The position numbers and the translations under genes are program-made. A stretch of 11,328 nucleotides of DNA from Dictyocoela muelleri (Eukaryota > Microsporidia). The DNA is taken from positions 1-11,328 of the forward strand of contig SDVU01000693.1 of NCBI GenBank assembly GCA_016256075.1. Direction: 5' to 3'. This document shows, in pieces, positions 1 through 7,341 of this stretch; position 1 is the first letter of the stretch, and each line of letters opens with the position of its first letter. The notes beneath the pieces were generated by a model. It made no database searches, was not told the DNA's origin, and was given only the letters and a program-made list of their open reading frames with translations.

Positions 1-89
1 TAAATAATGAACATTCCCACATATTCTAATAATCTCAGAAGGTTTTATAGTTTATAAGGGAAAATATTATTACAAATGCATTTTTTTTC

Positions 90-113
90 GACGGTCTTTT
101 TACAAAAACCGTC
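90..113. other. Short hairpin followed by a T-run
   Basis: GACGGT at 90-95 pairs with ACCGTC at 108-113, extended by T/A pairs, and seven Ts follow. It resembles an intrinsic terminator, but no gene lies next to it and the window looks eukaryotic, so no function is claimed. Nothing else is visible in the first 220 bases. Confidence 0.35.
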
Positions 114-221
114 TTTTTTTCGGTCTCTAGTTATAATCGTAAAATCAGTTCGAAAATCACCTAATTGTGCCTATGGGTGTTGCGAGGCGTCTAGACGAGA
201 GTTGTAGAACATTTACGTTCA

Positions 222-470
222 TAGTGGCCGCATATAATTAATTTTAGAATATAAAACCGCACAGAAATTCGACTAAAAAAATATTAAAATGGTTTTTATC
301 ATAAAAAATTTTATAAATAGTAATATGCGTTATTTCAGTCTTGTATGGCTGATTAAGACATGTTATAATATTAAAATAAAATAAATAGACTTTCAAATGT
401 GTGTAAATAAGAGTTTTGACACAAATACGGAAAGGTAATAAAATTTAAAAATACATAAAGATACTATTGT
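222..470 (+). repeat. Decayed copy of the tRNA-headed SINE-like repeat
   Basis: Bases 339-380 match the body of the repeat at 10969-11328 at about 33 of 42 positions, including the run GCTGATTAAGAC. Weaker colinear similarity continues downstream to about 470 (GACTTTC, GTGTG and A-rich blocks) and upstream to TCATAA near 300. A worn A-box-like TAGTGG near 224 and an ATTCGA near 268 could be relics of the pol III boxes. Most differences are G or C changed to A or T, as expected for an old copy drifting to the local base composition. The boundaries are approximate and the head region is uncertain. Confidence 0.45.
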
Positions 471-514
471 TCATTATTTGTAATTTAAGAATATTTATAA
501 TAGAAGTTTTTAAT

Positions 515-578
515 TATTATTAAGACTATTTTTTTATTATTGACATCATTATTCATTATTATTGACACTATTTTTACA
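515..578 (-). repeat. Short array of TTATTGACA repeat, left outer end of the fold-back
   Basis: About three units of a repeat reading TCATTATTATTGACACTATT. This is the reverse complement of the array that starts at 1855, so it forms the outermost part of the left fold-back arm. It is shorter than its partner, possibly because the old SINE-like copy to its left replaced the rest. Confidence 0.65.
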
Positions 579-589
579 GGGATTTTCAT

Positions 590-840
590 GGTTATAGACC
601 TATTTCCAAAGTTATAGACTCATTATCAAAGTTATAGACCTATCTATCCAGAGTTATAGACCTATATTTTCAGTGTTATAGACCCGTATTTTTTAAGTTA
701 TAGGCTCTTTTATAGAGTTATAAACCCATTTCCTCCGAATTTTAGACCTTATTTTTGCAAGAATAGACCTATTTTCACGGTGTTATAGAGCCACTTTTTA
801 AGAGTTATGTTTATTTTCCCGGAGTTATAGACAATTTTTT
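590..840 (+). repeat. Tandem array of GTTATAGACCTATTTT units, left arm
   Basis: About twelve diverged units of 20-23 bp with the core GTTATAGACC followed by a pyrimidine-rich half such as TATTTTCA. The units differ enough to be told apart, and each can be matched in order to a unit of the opposite array at 1593-1846. For example, the adjacent variants CACGGTGTTATAG and AAGAGTTA recur in the same order. It is non-coding. Confidence 0.85.
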
Positions 841-1592
841 AATACTTATACAGAATTAAGCTCATCTAAATAATACATTATAATTTAAATTCCAAGAATT
901 GTCGGCACTACTCTGCTTATTATATAAGTTTTTAGAAGAGAAAATTAAATAAAAAATATGTGAGATAAATTTAAGATAAAGTGAAATGCTTTTTCGGTTT
1001 AAAATAGTAGCACGGGAACTAGCCGCGAGATTATAATATAAAAAATTTTAGGAATATCTTAGTAAGAACAAGAATATTCTATTATAATTCATATAAGACT
1101 CGTATTCCTGTGAAATATGATAGATAAAAAAAATCTAGTAATAGCAAAGTATATGGATTTTCTTTTTATTTGCGTATATACAATTGTAGAAATCAGTTTT
1201 TTTATATAAAATTAAGGATAGTGATATATAAAAATTGGTTTCTAAAACATGTGAATAAGACAATAAAAAAAATTTCGTTATACTTCGATATTACTATATT
1301 TGTTAATCTAGGATATTTCGTAGGAATGCGTGTCTAATATAAATGAAAAATTATTCTTGTTTTAACTAAGATATTCCTAAAATTTTTTATATTATAATCT
1401 CGCGGCTAGTTCTCGTGCTACTTTTATAAATTGTAAATAAATTTCAGTTTATCCTTGAATTTATCTTACGAATATTTAAAAAATTTTCTCTTCAAAAACT
1501 TTATATGATAAGCAGAGTAGTGCCGACAATTTTTGAAATTTTGGTTATAAGGTATTATTCAAATGAGCTTAATTTTGTATAAGTATTAAAAA

Positions 1593-1846
1593 TATGTCTA
1601 TACACCGTGAAAATGTGTCTATAACTCTTTAAACGCGGCCCTATAACACCGTGAAAATTGGTCTATAATTGAAAAAATAAGGTCATAATTCAATAAAAAT
1701 GGGTCTATAACTTTGAAAAAAAGCCTATAACTCTGAAAATATAAATAAAACTCTGGAAATATATGGTCTATAACTCTGGAGAGATAGGTCTATAACTTTA
1801 GAAAAGGGTCTATAAGATTGTAAATGGGTCTATAAGTTTGAAAAAC
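1593..1846 (-). repeat. Tandem array of GTTATAGACC units, right arm (inverted)
   Basis: About twelve units reading GGTCTATAACTCTGGAAAAT on the plus strand, the reverse complement of the array at 590-840. Unit-by-unit colinearity with the left arm shows that the array was inverted and duplicated as a whole, or that the arms are kept alike by conversion, rather than each arm amplifying on its own. Confidence 0.85.
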
Positions 1847-1854
1847 ACTGTAAA

Positions 1855-2037
1855 AAATAGTGTCAATAATAATGAAAAAATGTCAATAATAAAAAAAATA
1901 GTTCAATAATAATGAAAAATAGTGTCATAATAATGAAATATGGCTGCAATAATAATAAGAAACGGTGTCAATAATAATGAAAAACAGTGTCAATAAAATG
2001 AAAGATAGTGTCAATAATAGAGAAATAAGGTGTCAAT
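1855..2037 (+). repeat. Tandem array of TGTCAATAATAATGAAA units, first copy
   Basis: About nine units of 18-22 bp with the core GTGTCAATAATAATGAAAA. The proximal units are the inverted partner of 515-578. The array stops sharply at GTGTCAAT (2030-2037), where the sequence changes to CCCGATCCAGAAAAACGAC. An array of the same type and orientation resumes at 4717. Confidence 0.85.
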
Positions 2038-2208
2038 CCCGATCCAGAAAAACGACAAAAAAGAGTAAATTTTCAATTTTTTATTTTAAAAAAATTATTT
2101 CAATAATTTCAATATTTTTATATTATTAAAAAAAAATAAATAAGATTCATTTATTTTATTGAACATTATTAAATTAAATATTTAATATTCACTCTATCTT
2201 ATAAAAAA

Positions 2209-2347
2209 TTACAGCCCTTTTCAAACATAATGACTCCTTTTGCAAATTTATTGACCCATTTTTAAAAACTAATTGACCCCTTTTTGGAGCTTTTAAATCC
2301 CTTTTTTTAAACTATTGACCTCTTTTGCGAACTTATTGAACCTCAAA
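2209..2347 (+). repeat. Tandem array of TTATTGACCCCTTTTT units, left of the IS630 pseudogene
   Basis: About seven units of 20-23 bp such as TTGACCCATTTTTAAAAACTA and TTGACCTCTTTTGCGAACTTA. The array is the reverse complement of 3903-4094, and the two face each other across the transposase remnant. The outer ends also pair (TTACAGCCC on the left, GGTTGTAA on the right), so the arrays act as long inverted ends of that element. Confidence 0.8.
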
Positions 2348-2468
2348 ATGAATAAAATTTTAAAATCAATAAAATTTTAAAATAAATACAATTTTAAAAT
2401 AGATCAAAGATTAAAAATAATGAGAATTTATATTAAACTTTAATCCCTTTATTATGAATCATTAGACT

Positions 2469-3818
2469 GAAGAAGATGACAAAGAACAAAGCACAGAATT
2501 CTTAGAAGTGCAAATTGAAATAGAAAAGAGGAGAAAAAAAGCCAACAATTACTATCACCTTGTAGAATGTTTTTTTTGAATTTGTAATAATGAAGTAGCT
2601 TTTAAAGATATGCTTCTAATTTTCAAGACTCCAAAAGCGCACTTAAAAAGTGTATAAAAGATATCTTATAGAGGAGTTGAAGATTGTCTCTATTCGGGTC
2701 TACGGGAGAAAACGAAGCGTTGTTAAAGATAGCATTTTAAAAAAGAATATTGTGGCATCTGAAATTGCGCTAAATCCTTATATCACACCCAACGAAATAT
2801 CTGAGAAGTCACTACGATTAATAGCGCTGGTAAGTCTCACAGTCTAAAGTGTGTGGAATTATAATAAAGATAGTTTATAAAAAAAAGCCTTACTTTGGTT
2901 TCTATAAATAAAAATAGCAATCAAATAAACACGTAAGAGCTCAATATACAACTTTATATAATTCAGTTTCCGACAAACAGATGATATTTCTTAATGAATC
3001 TATCCTAAATTTACATTCATATCAAAGTATAAAATATTTACCAAAAAACAATAAGTGTTTCATCAATGTTCTTAACTATAAAAATATAAAAATATAATTG
3101 GTTCTCCAATGGGTTACGCAACTCTTTTTTTTCAATCGTCATCCGTAAGAGGAAATAAAACGATTCTATTAGAAATAAGCGTAAAATCACGAGTTGTGCT
3201 CAGTTATGACAATAATAATTTCTTACCGTCTAAATATAGAAGTAATCTCCTATATTTAGACGTTAAGAAATTATTATTGTCATAACTGAGCACAACTCGT
3301 GATTTTACGCTTATTTCTAATAGAATCGATTTATTTTCTCTTACGGATGACGATTTAAAAAAATAGATAGTTGCGTAACCCATTGGAGAACCATATAATT
3401 ATTATGCGCAATTAATAATCTTTGTATTGTAGCATATAAAATAAAATTTGGTAGTTTTAAATCGGACGATTCTATTGTGTCATTTATACTAATTTACCCG
3501 AATTAGAAGCATACGAAAGAAAATATATAATTATGGATAAAGCATCTATCCATAGAACCGCATTTGTGATAGAATCATTATGTCGAAATAATTATATTTT
3601 CACCTTTTACACCATATTTTCCTCCAAATTAATCTCTTAGAAGAGTTTTTTTCTTGTTAAAATCTCATGCTAATCAAAGAGATTGATTTGCGGATAGAAA
3701 TACACTAATCAATATAATTATTGACGTGCATGAAAATTCATAATTCAGTATGAATGGCTACTATAGTCATATGAGAGAGTGTGTAGATAAGGCGTTGACA
3801 CACCATGATTTCATCTGA
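2469..3818 (+). pseudogene. Tc1/IS630-like transposase, dead and interrupted by a MITE
   Basis: Remnant of a DD34E cut-and-paste transposase that would bind its inverted ends and move the element in the nucleus. The N-terminal helix-turn-helix is readable at 2650-2847 (NPYITPNEISEKS is typical of IS630 repressor-like folds). The core follows: FLNESILNLH at about 2987, then NKCFINVLNYKNI. After the inserted MITE come LCIVAYKIKFGSF, IIMDKASIHR (second catalytic Asp at 3536-3538), a PPYFPP-type motif, and EEFF with the third acidic residue near 3640. The C-terminus ends at a TGA at 3816-3818. The first catalytic Asp reads Asn (AAT, 2993-2995), and there are several stops and frame changes. Removing the MITE and one target copy rejoins the frame at the insertion point, apart from a TAA formed by the target bases. 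An open stretch at 2469-2578 (KRRKKANNYYH) may be an N-terminal extension but is not recognised. Confidence 0.82.
3100..3392. mobile_element. Palindromic MITE, 293 bp, with perfect 8 bp target duplication
   Basis: The element begins GGTTCTCCAATGGGTTACGC and ends with the reverse complement, GCGTAACCCATTGGAGAACC. Almost its whole length is one hairpin: arms of about 140 bp with only a handful of differences and a 12-base loop at 3239-3250. ATATAATT flanks it directly at 3092-3099 and 3393-3400. It sits inside the IS630 transposase remnant, so it is younger than that gene. There is no coding capacity. GG...CC ends with an 8 bp duplication suit mobilisation by a Merlin-type transposase (inference); a hAT source would also give 8 bp. 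Confidence 0.92.
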
Positions 3819-3902
3819 TTAAATATTAATTCTTCTATTTAATGATTTATTTGTAAGTATAAACCACATAATTTATTTTTAATTTTTTTTGTTGTTTAAA
3901 TA

Positions 3903-4094
3903 ATTTAGACCAAAAAGGGGCCAATAATTTAGCAAAAAGGAGTCAATAAGTTTGTAAAAAGTGGTAATTAAGTTTGTAAAAGGGGTAATAAAATTGCAAA
4001 AACGGGACAACATGTAACAAAGGGGGACAATAAGCTTTCAAAAGGGGGCAATAGGATTGCTAAAAGAGGTCAATAGGTATAAAAAAGGTTGTAA
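3903..4094 (-). repeat. Tandem array of AAAAGGGGTCAATAA units, right of the IS630 pseudogene
   Basis: About nine to ten units of about 20 bp such as GGGGCCAATAATTTAGCAAA and GGGGGCAATAGGATTGCTAA, inverted relative to 2209-2347. The array is longer and richer in G than the left one, so the two arms have diverged in unit number. It forms the right inverted end of the IS630-bearing element. Confidence 0.8.
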
Positions 4095-4645
4095 TAGTTT
4101 GATTATGATAACAATGTAAAAAAACCGTACTAATAAATTTTCTATCACATAACTATATTTCGATTTCAAAATATTTTTAAATTTACATTCCTAAAAAATA
4201 TTATTATTTGGTCAAGATTTTCTTTTTAGCAAATTGTAAAAAAATGATCAGCGCAAATTAGAAATTTTTCAATATTTAAAATTTGTCTGATTCAACATTT
4301 TAGAATGTTTTTGGCCCACTTGTGTAATAGACCGCAAATTTTTTTTTTGTAATAAAAAATGTTAGATCTTCTATCAATTATATGAAGTTATTATTGGTCT
4401 TTTGGTTTGTATAAATAAATTTTTCGAAAAATTATTGTTTTAATTAATTATTTATTAAATTTATTTTATTTAATTTGCTTGTAAAAACAATACCGACTTA
4501 GTAATCTGTATTAATTACATCGCAAAATTTATGACTAACACATTACCAATAATTATAATAAGTAATTATTTTATGTTCATCATAAATATAACCCTAATAT
4601 GTAATTTTTTTTTGTGATTTATAAATTTTAATATTCATATTTGAG
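4095..4645. other. AT-rich gap without a gene
   Basis: No reading frame, RNA gene or convincing repeat is visible. The reverse strand near 4215-4330 can be read as short peptide-like pieces (KWAKN and ICADHF), but stops interrupt them and I do not call them coding. The stretch is likely non-coding sequence of the surrounding 2.67 kb segment. Confidence 0.5.
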
Positions 4646-4649
4646 GTTA

Positions 4650-4711
4650 GTCGTTTTTCCGGATAAAAATTTCGCCGTTTTTCCGGAAAGCCGACTTTGT
4701 CGTTTTTCGGG
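4650..4711 (+). repeat. Three spaced copies of GTCGTTTTTCCGG
   Basis: GTCGTTTTTCCGG, GCCGTTTTTCCGG and GTCGTTTTTCGGG recur about every 25 bases. A single inverted counterpart, CCAGAAAAACGAC, lies at 2044-2056, at the other end of the 2.67 kb segment. Spaced GC-rich motifs at an element end are a plausible set of transposase-binding subterminal repeats, but that is inference. Confidence 0.6.
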
Positions 4712-4716
4712 AATTT

Positions 4717-4916
4717 CGTCAATAATAATAATATGTGTCAATAATAATGAAATATGGTGTCAATAATAACGAAATATGTGTCAATAATAATGAAATATTG
4801 TGTCAATAATAATGAAAAACGGTGAAAAATGGTGTCAATAATAATGAAAAATGGTGTTAATAAAATAAAATATGGTGTCAATAATAATTAAATATTGTGT
4901 AAATAATAATGAAAAG
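4717..4916 (+). repeat. Tandem array of TGTCAATAATAATGAAA units, second copy
   Basis: About ten units such as GTGTCAATAATAATGAAATA in the same orientation and of the same consensus as 1855-2037. Some adjacent units are nearly identical, so this array looks more homogeneous than the GTTATAGACC arrays. Confidence 0.85.
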
Positions 4917-5289
4917 GTCTGTATAATAAATTTATTCTTTAAAAAACATGATAACAGTAACTTCTATACAATTTATTATAAATAGTACAAAAATTATAAA
5001 TTTCATATATTCAAATATAAATTATTTTTATTTTAAAAGAAGAGGCAGCATATAATATATAGAAGGCAGCATGTTATCCCATGATATAGACAAAACAAAA
5101 GCAAAAATAAAAATCTTATACTAATACTTTCTATTACATAAATATTTGCAAAGTAAAATCATATGTAAATATGTTTTTAGAAGCGCAATTAGGAGGTTAT
5201 CTGTTTATGGTAGTTTTTATTACTGTTATTTGTTTTTATAAAATTAAAAAATAAAACAAAAAAAAATAAAAATGAGAAAATAACATTAG
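4917..5289. other. AT-rich gap; one tiny membrane-type ORF only
   Basis: Nothing here is firmly a gene. An ATG at 5171 opens 27 codons to a TAA at 5252-5254, with a hydrophobic run (LFMVVFITVICFY) and a basic end (KIKK), which would suit a single-pass membrane microprotein. Its frame is open without a stop from 5111. Such runs of F, I and V arise easily in T-rich DNA, so I treat it as probably chance. GGCAGCAT repeats once at 5044 and 5066. Confidence 0.3.
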
Positions 5290-5629
5290 ATGTCCGTTTG
5301 GCGCAGTTTTGTATATTTGGTGCTGTTTTGAAAAATTAAATTTTTCAATATTATATGGCTAGAATTTGGAAAAAAATCGACTGAAAATGCGCATTATTTG
5401 CTCTCTGAAATTATGAGCTTAAAAATCGCAGAATATTTTCTAAGAAAAAAACGGATCAAGATAAGGACTTCATATTCAGTTTATTTAAGAACACAAGTTA
5501 CCTAAAAATAAGATTTAGGTACATTTCACATAATTTAATAAAAATTGTTATTTTCTCATTTTAATCCTTTTTGTTTTTTTTAATTTTTCTAAACAGCACT
5601 AAATATAAAAAGCAAAAACAAACTGACAT
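5290..5629. mobile_element. Candidate non-autonomous inverted-repeat element, 340 bp
   Basis: The ends ATGTCCGTTTG and CAAACTGACAT face each other. The match continues for about 47 bp, strongest at TGCTGTTTTGAAAAATT against its complement AATTTTTCTAAACAGCA. There is no coding capacity and no clear target duplication. A second inverted pair, AAAATGAGAAAATAACA at 5269-5285 and its complement at 5546-5562, lies just outside the left end but inside the right end, so the structure is rearranged or the true limits differ. Confidence 0.5.
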
Positions 5630-5780
5630 ACACCCAAAATTGAAAAAAAATATAAACAAATATAAATATATTTATAAGTAATATCTAAAAATTAGAATAC
5701 ATAGAAAGGCGTTTATATCCGGTTTTTCATACAATTTGGTTCTAATAACATTTTTATATTTGCTTTACCTTAGAAAATTT
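5630..5780. other. AT-rich stretch before the Merlin element
   Basis: No gene or repeat is seen. The last eight bases, GAAAATTT (5773-5780), resemble GAAAAATC just after the Merlin element and are taken as its worn target duplication. Confidence 0.5.
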
Positions 5781-6080
5781 GGTACTACTCCGGTCAACAC
5801 CCTCAAAAATTTTTGTTGGAAATATTATAAAATATATACATATAGTAGTATTTTTAAGAAATAAATAAAAATGTTAGTATTTTATTGTAATCGTATTAGA
5901 TTTCTTATTTAGATTAATTTCGCGAAGCGAAATTAATCTAAATTAAGAAATCTAAAACGATTACAATAAAATACTAACATTTACGAATTTATCTCTTAAA
6001 AATACTACTATATGTACATATTTTATAATATTTCCAACAAAAATTTTTGAGGGTGTTGAACGGTTTATAATTTAACATCT
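5781..6080 (+). repeat. Left Merlin terminal inverted repeat containing a palindrome
   Basis: It consists of the terminal GGTACTACT, then a palindrome from CCGGTCAACACCCTC (5790) to GAGGGTGTTGAACGG (6063) with its centre at the GAA loop 5924-5926, then TTTATAATTTAACATCT. CCGG or ACGG bounds the palindrome. The arm pairs are close: AGATTAATTTCGC at 5911-5923 against GCGAAATTAATCT at 5927-5939. Confidence 0.85.
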
Positions 6081-6106
6081 ATTTATAAAAAATTTTTTAC
6101 ACCCCT

Positions 6107-6993
6107 ATGTTTTGGAGAATAAATAAAATGAAAGATTGCGAATTTTTTTCAATGATTGATAAAACTGAAGACATTATAGAAATATTTAAGGAACTTGATA
6201 TTATTCCTGAAAAAAAGAAATGTGTTGGTTGCAAAAAAATAATGGTTCAACAAAATAAAAAAACAGAAAAACTCGGAATAATATGGTATTGTTCGAGTTG
6301 TAAAAAACATATAAATGTATTAGTTGATTCCGAATTTTATAACTTAAGATTCCCATTAAAAAATATATTGAAATTTACTTATTATTTTTTCAGGAGAGAT
6401 CACTTTAAACAAAGCTCTATATTAGAGAATTGTGAACTTTCTGACGAAGGCTATCTAACACTCCTAAATCTTTTTAGAAGAAAAATTAAAAAATTCATAA
6501 ATGATAATCCAATAAGCATGGGAGGGCCTTTTAAAGAAATACAAATTGATGAAAGCCATTGGGCTAAAAGAAAATATGGTATTGGAAGATATAGTGAACC
6601 GATTTGGATTTTTGGAATGATTGAAGTTAAAAGTAATATTGTTTATTTAGAAACGGTCAAATCAAGAGAGGCAAAAACACTGATCCCAATTATTAAATCT
6701 AAAATTGAAAAGGGATCGTATATAATATCAGATCAAATGAGCGGTTATAATTCCTTGGAGCAGTGTGGTTACTTTAGAAATACTGTTTGCCACAAAAAAA
6801 CTTTGTAGATCCAATTTCTAAGGCCAACACTCAAAAAATTGAAAATGTTTGGATGCATCTAAAAAAGATTAAACATTATTCTTACGGAATAAATATTAAT
6901 AGCATTGATGATCATTTATCAATATTTATGTTTTTTTGGAATTACAGGAATATTGAGTTGTCGGATTTTATAAAAATAATATTTAATAAATAA
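6107..6993 (+). CDS. Merlin/IS1595-family transposase (ISXO2-like), one frame break
   Basis: Nuclear DDE transposase that would cut and paste the surrounding element. An N-terminal C2C2 zinc ribbon (Cys39, Cys42, Cys62, Cys65) should bind the element ends. The ISXO2-like catalytic core follows: first Asp in QIDESHWAKRKYG (residue 148, 6548-6550), second Asp in SDQMSGY (residue 209, 6731-6733), then HK, NFVDP and the Glu of KIENVW (6841-6843). That gives the DD36E spacing once the frame break is allowed for. The first frame runs from ATG 6107 to the TAG at 6806-6808. The family sequence then continues one base back in phase to TAA 6991-6993. The switch falls at seven As (6794-6800) followed by C, so it is either a one-base loss in the run or ribosomal slippage. 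ATG 6128 is a possible alternative start. Combined length, about 295 residues, is normal for the family. The gene begins 26 bases inside the left end. Confidence 0.9.
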
Positions 6994-7030
6994 TTTAATT
7001 TTTATTTTTTTTCATTTTCATTTTTTAATA

Positions 7031-7332
7031 AGATGTTAAATTATAAACCGGTCAACACCCTCAAAAATATTTGTTGGAAATTTTATAAAATATATACATA
7101 TAGTAGTATTTTTAAGAGATAAATTCGAGAATGTTAATATTTTGTAGTAATCGTTTTATATTACCCTATTTAGATTAATTTCGCGAACCGAAATTAATCT
7201 AAATTAGGTAATATAAAACGATTACTACAAAATACTAACATTCTCGAATTAACTCTTAAAAATACTACTATATGTATATATTTTATAAAATTTCCAACAA
7301 ATATTTTTGAGGGTGTTGACCGGAGTAGTACC
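7031..7332 (-). repeat. Right Merlin terminal inverted repeat containing a palindrome
   Basis: AGATGTTAAATTATAAA (7031-7047) leads to a palindrome from CCGGTCAACACCC (7048) to GGGTGTTGACCGG (7323), then AGTAGTACC closes the element at 7332. CCGG occurs perfectly on both sides of the palindrome. The central bases ATTTCGCGAACCGAAAT read in the same direction as the left palindrome, not inverted. Confidence 0.85.
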
Positions 7333-7341
7333 GAAAAATCC

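Larger units (their letters stand above)
505..1920. repeat. Giant fold-back inverted repeat (about 1.4 kb)
   Basis: The two halves are reverse complements around a centre near 1214. Anchor blocks are 1016-1063 against 1365-1412 (48 bases without a mismatch, including CGCGGCTAG) and 897-920 against 1508-1531 (GTCGGCACTACTCTGC and its complement). Weaker pairing continues inward to a short loop near 1208-1223. It also continues outward through the repeat arrays at 590-840 and 1593-1846 to the TTATTGAC-type repeats at 515-578 and 1855-1915. No reading frame of useful length lies inside. It has the architecture of a Foldback-type or non-autonomous transposon with very long inverted ends built partly of tandem repeats. 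No clear target duplication was found. Confidence 0.82.
2038..4711. mobile_element. Candidate 2.67 kb insertion splitting the TGTCAATAATAATG array
   Basis: The segment starts CCCGA...AGAAAAACGAC and ends GTCGTTTTTCGGG, an imperfect inverted repeat. Same-orientation TGTCAATAATAATGAAA arrays flank it on both sides, as expected if one array was interrupted. AAT occurs on both sides of the junction and could be a 3 bp duplication, too short to be convincing. Inside lie two inverted repeat arrays and a dead Tc1/IS630 gene, so the segment may be the whole IS630-type element or a composite. The limits are a hypothesis from repeat structure alone. Confidence 0.4.
5781..7332 (+). mobile_element. Merlin (IS1595/IS1016-type) DNA transposon, nearly whole
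   Basis: The element is 1552 bp long with inverted ends of about 300 bp (5781-6080 and 7031-7332), starting GGTACTACTCCGG and ending CCGGAGTAGTACC. One transposase gene fills the space between the ends. GAAAATTT before and GAAAAATC after agree at 6 of 8 bases, matching the 8-9 bp duplication known for Merlin. The inner edges of the ends (TTTATAATTTAACATCT and its complement) match exactly. Each end also holds a palindrome of about 275 bp. Relative to the dead elements nearby it looks young, with a single visible defect in its gene. Confidence 0.88.

Noticed and set aside
90-120. A bacterial intrinsic terminator
   Set aside because: The hairpin and T-run fit, but no bacterial gene structure is present anywhere in the window.
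590-840. A CRISPR array or telomeric repeat
   Set aside because: Units follow directly without unique spacers, are diverged, and have a matching inverted array nearby; no known telomere repeat matches.
3100-3392. A CRISPR-like or structured RNA locus at the perfect hairpin
   Set aside because: There is a single inverted repeat with a target duplication and no spaced direct repeats; it is a MITE.
4215-4330. A possible THAP-like fragment on the minus strand (KWAKN, ICADHF)
   Set aside because: Only two short motifs match, a stop lies between them and the N-terminal cysteine pair is missing; chance is more likely.
5171-5254. A 27-codon ORF for a single-pass membrane microprotein
   Set aside because: T-rich DNA yields hydrophobic codons by chance; there is no promoter signal, conservation test or neighbour to support it.
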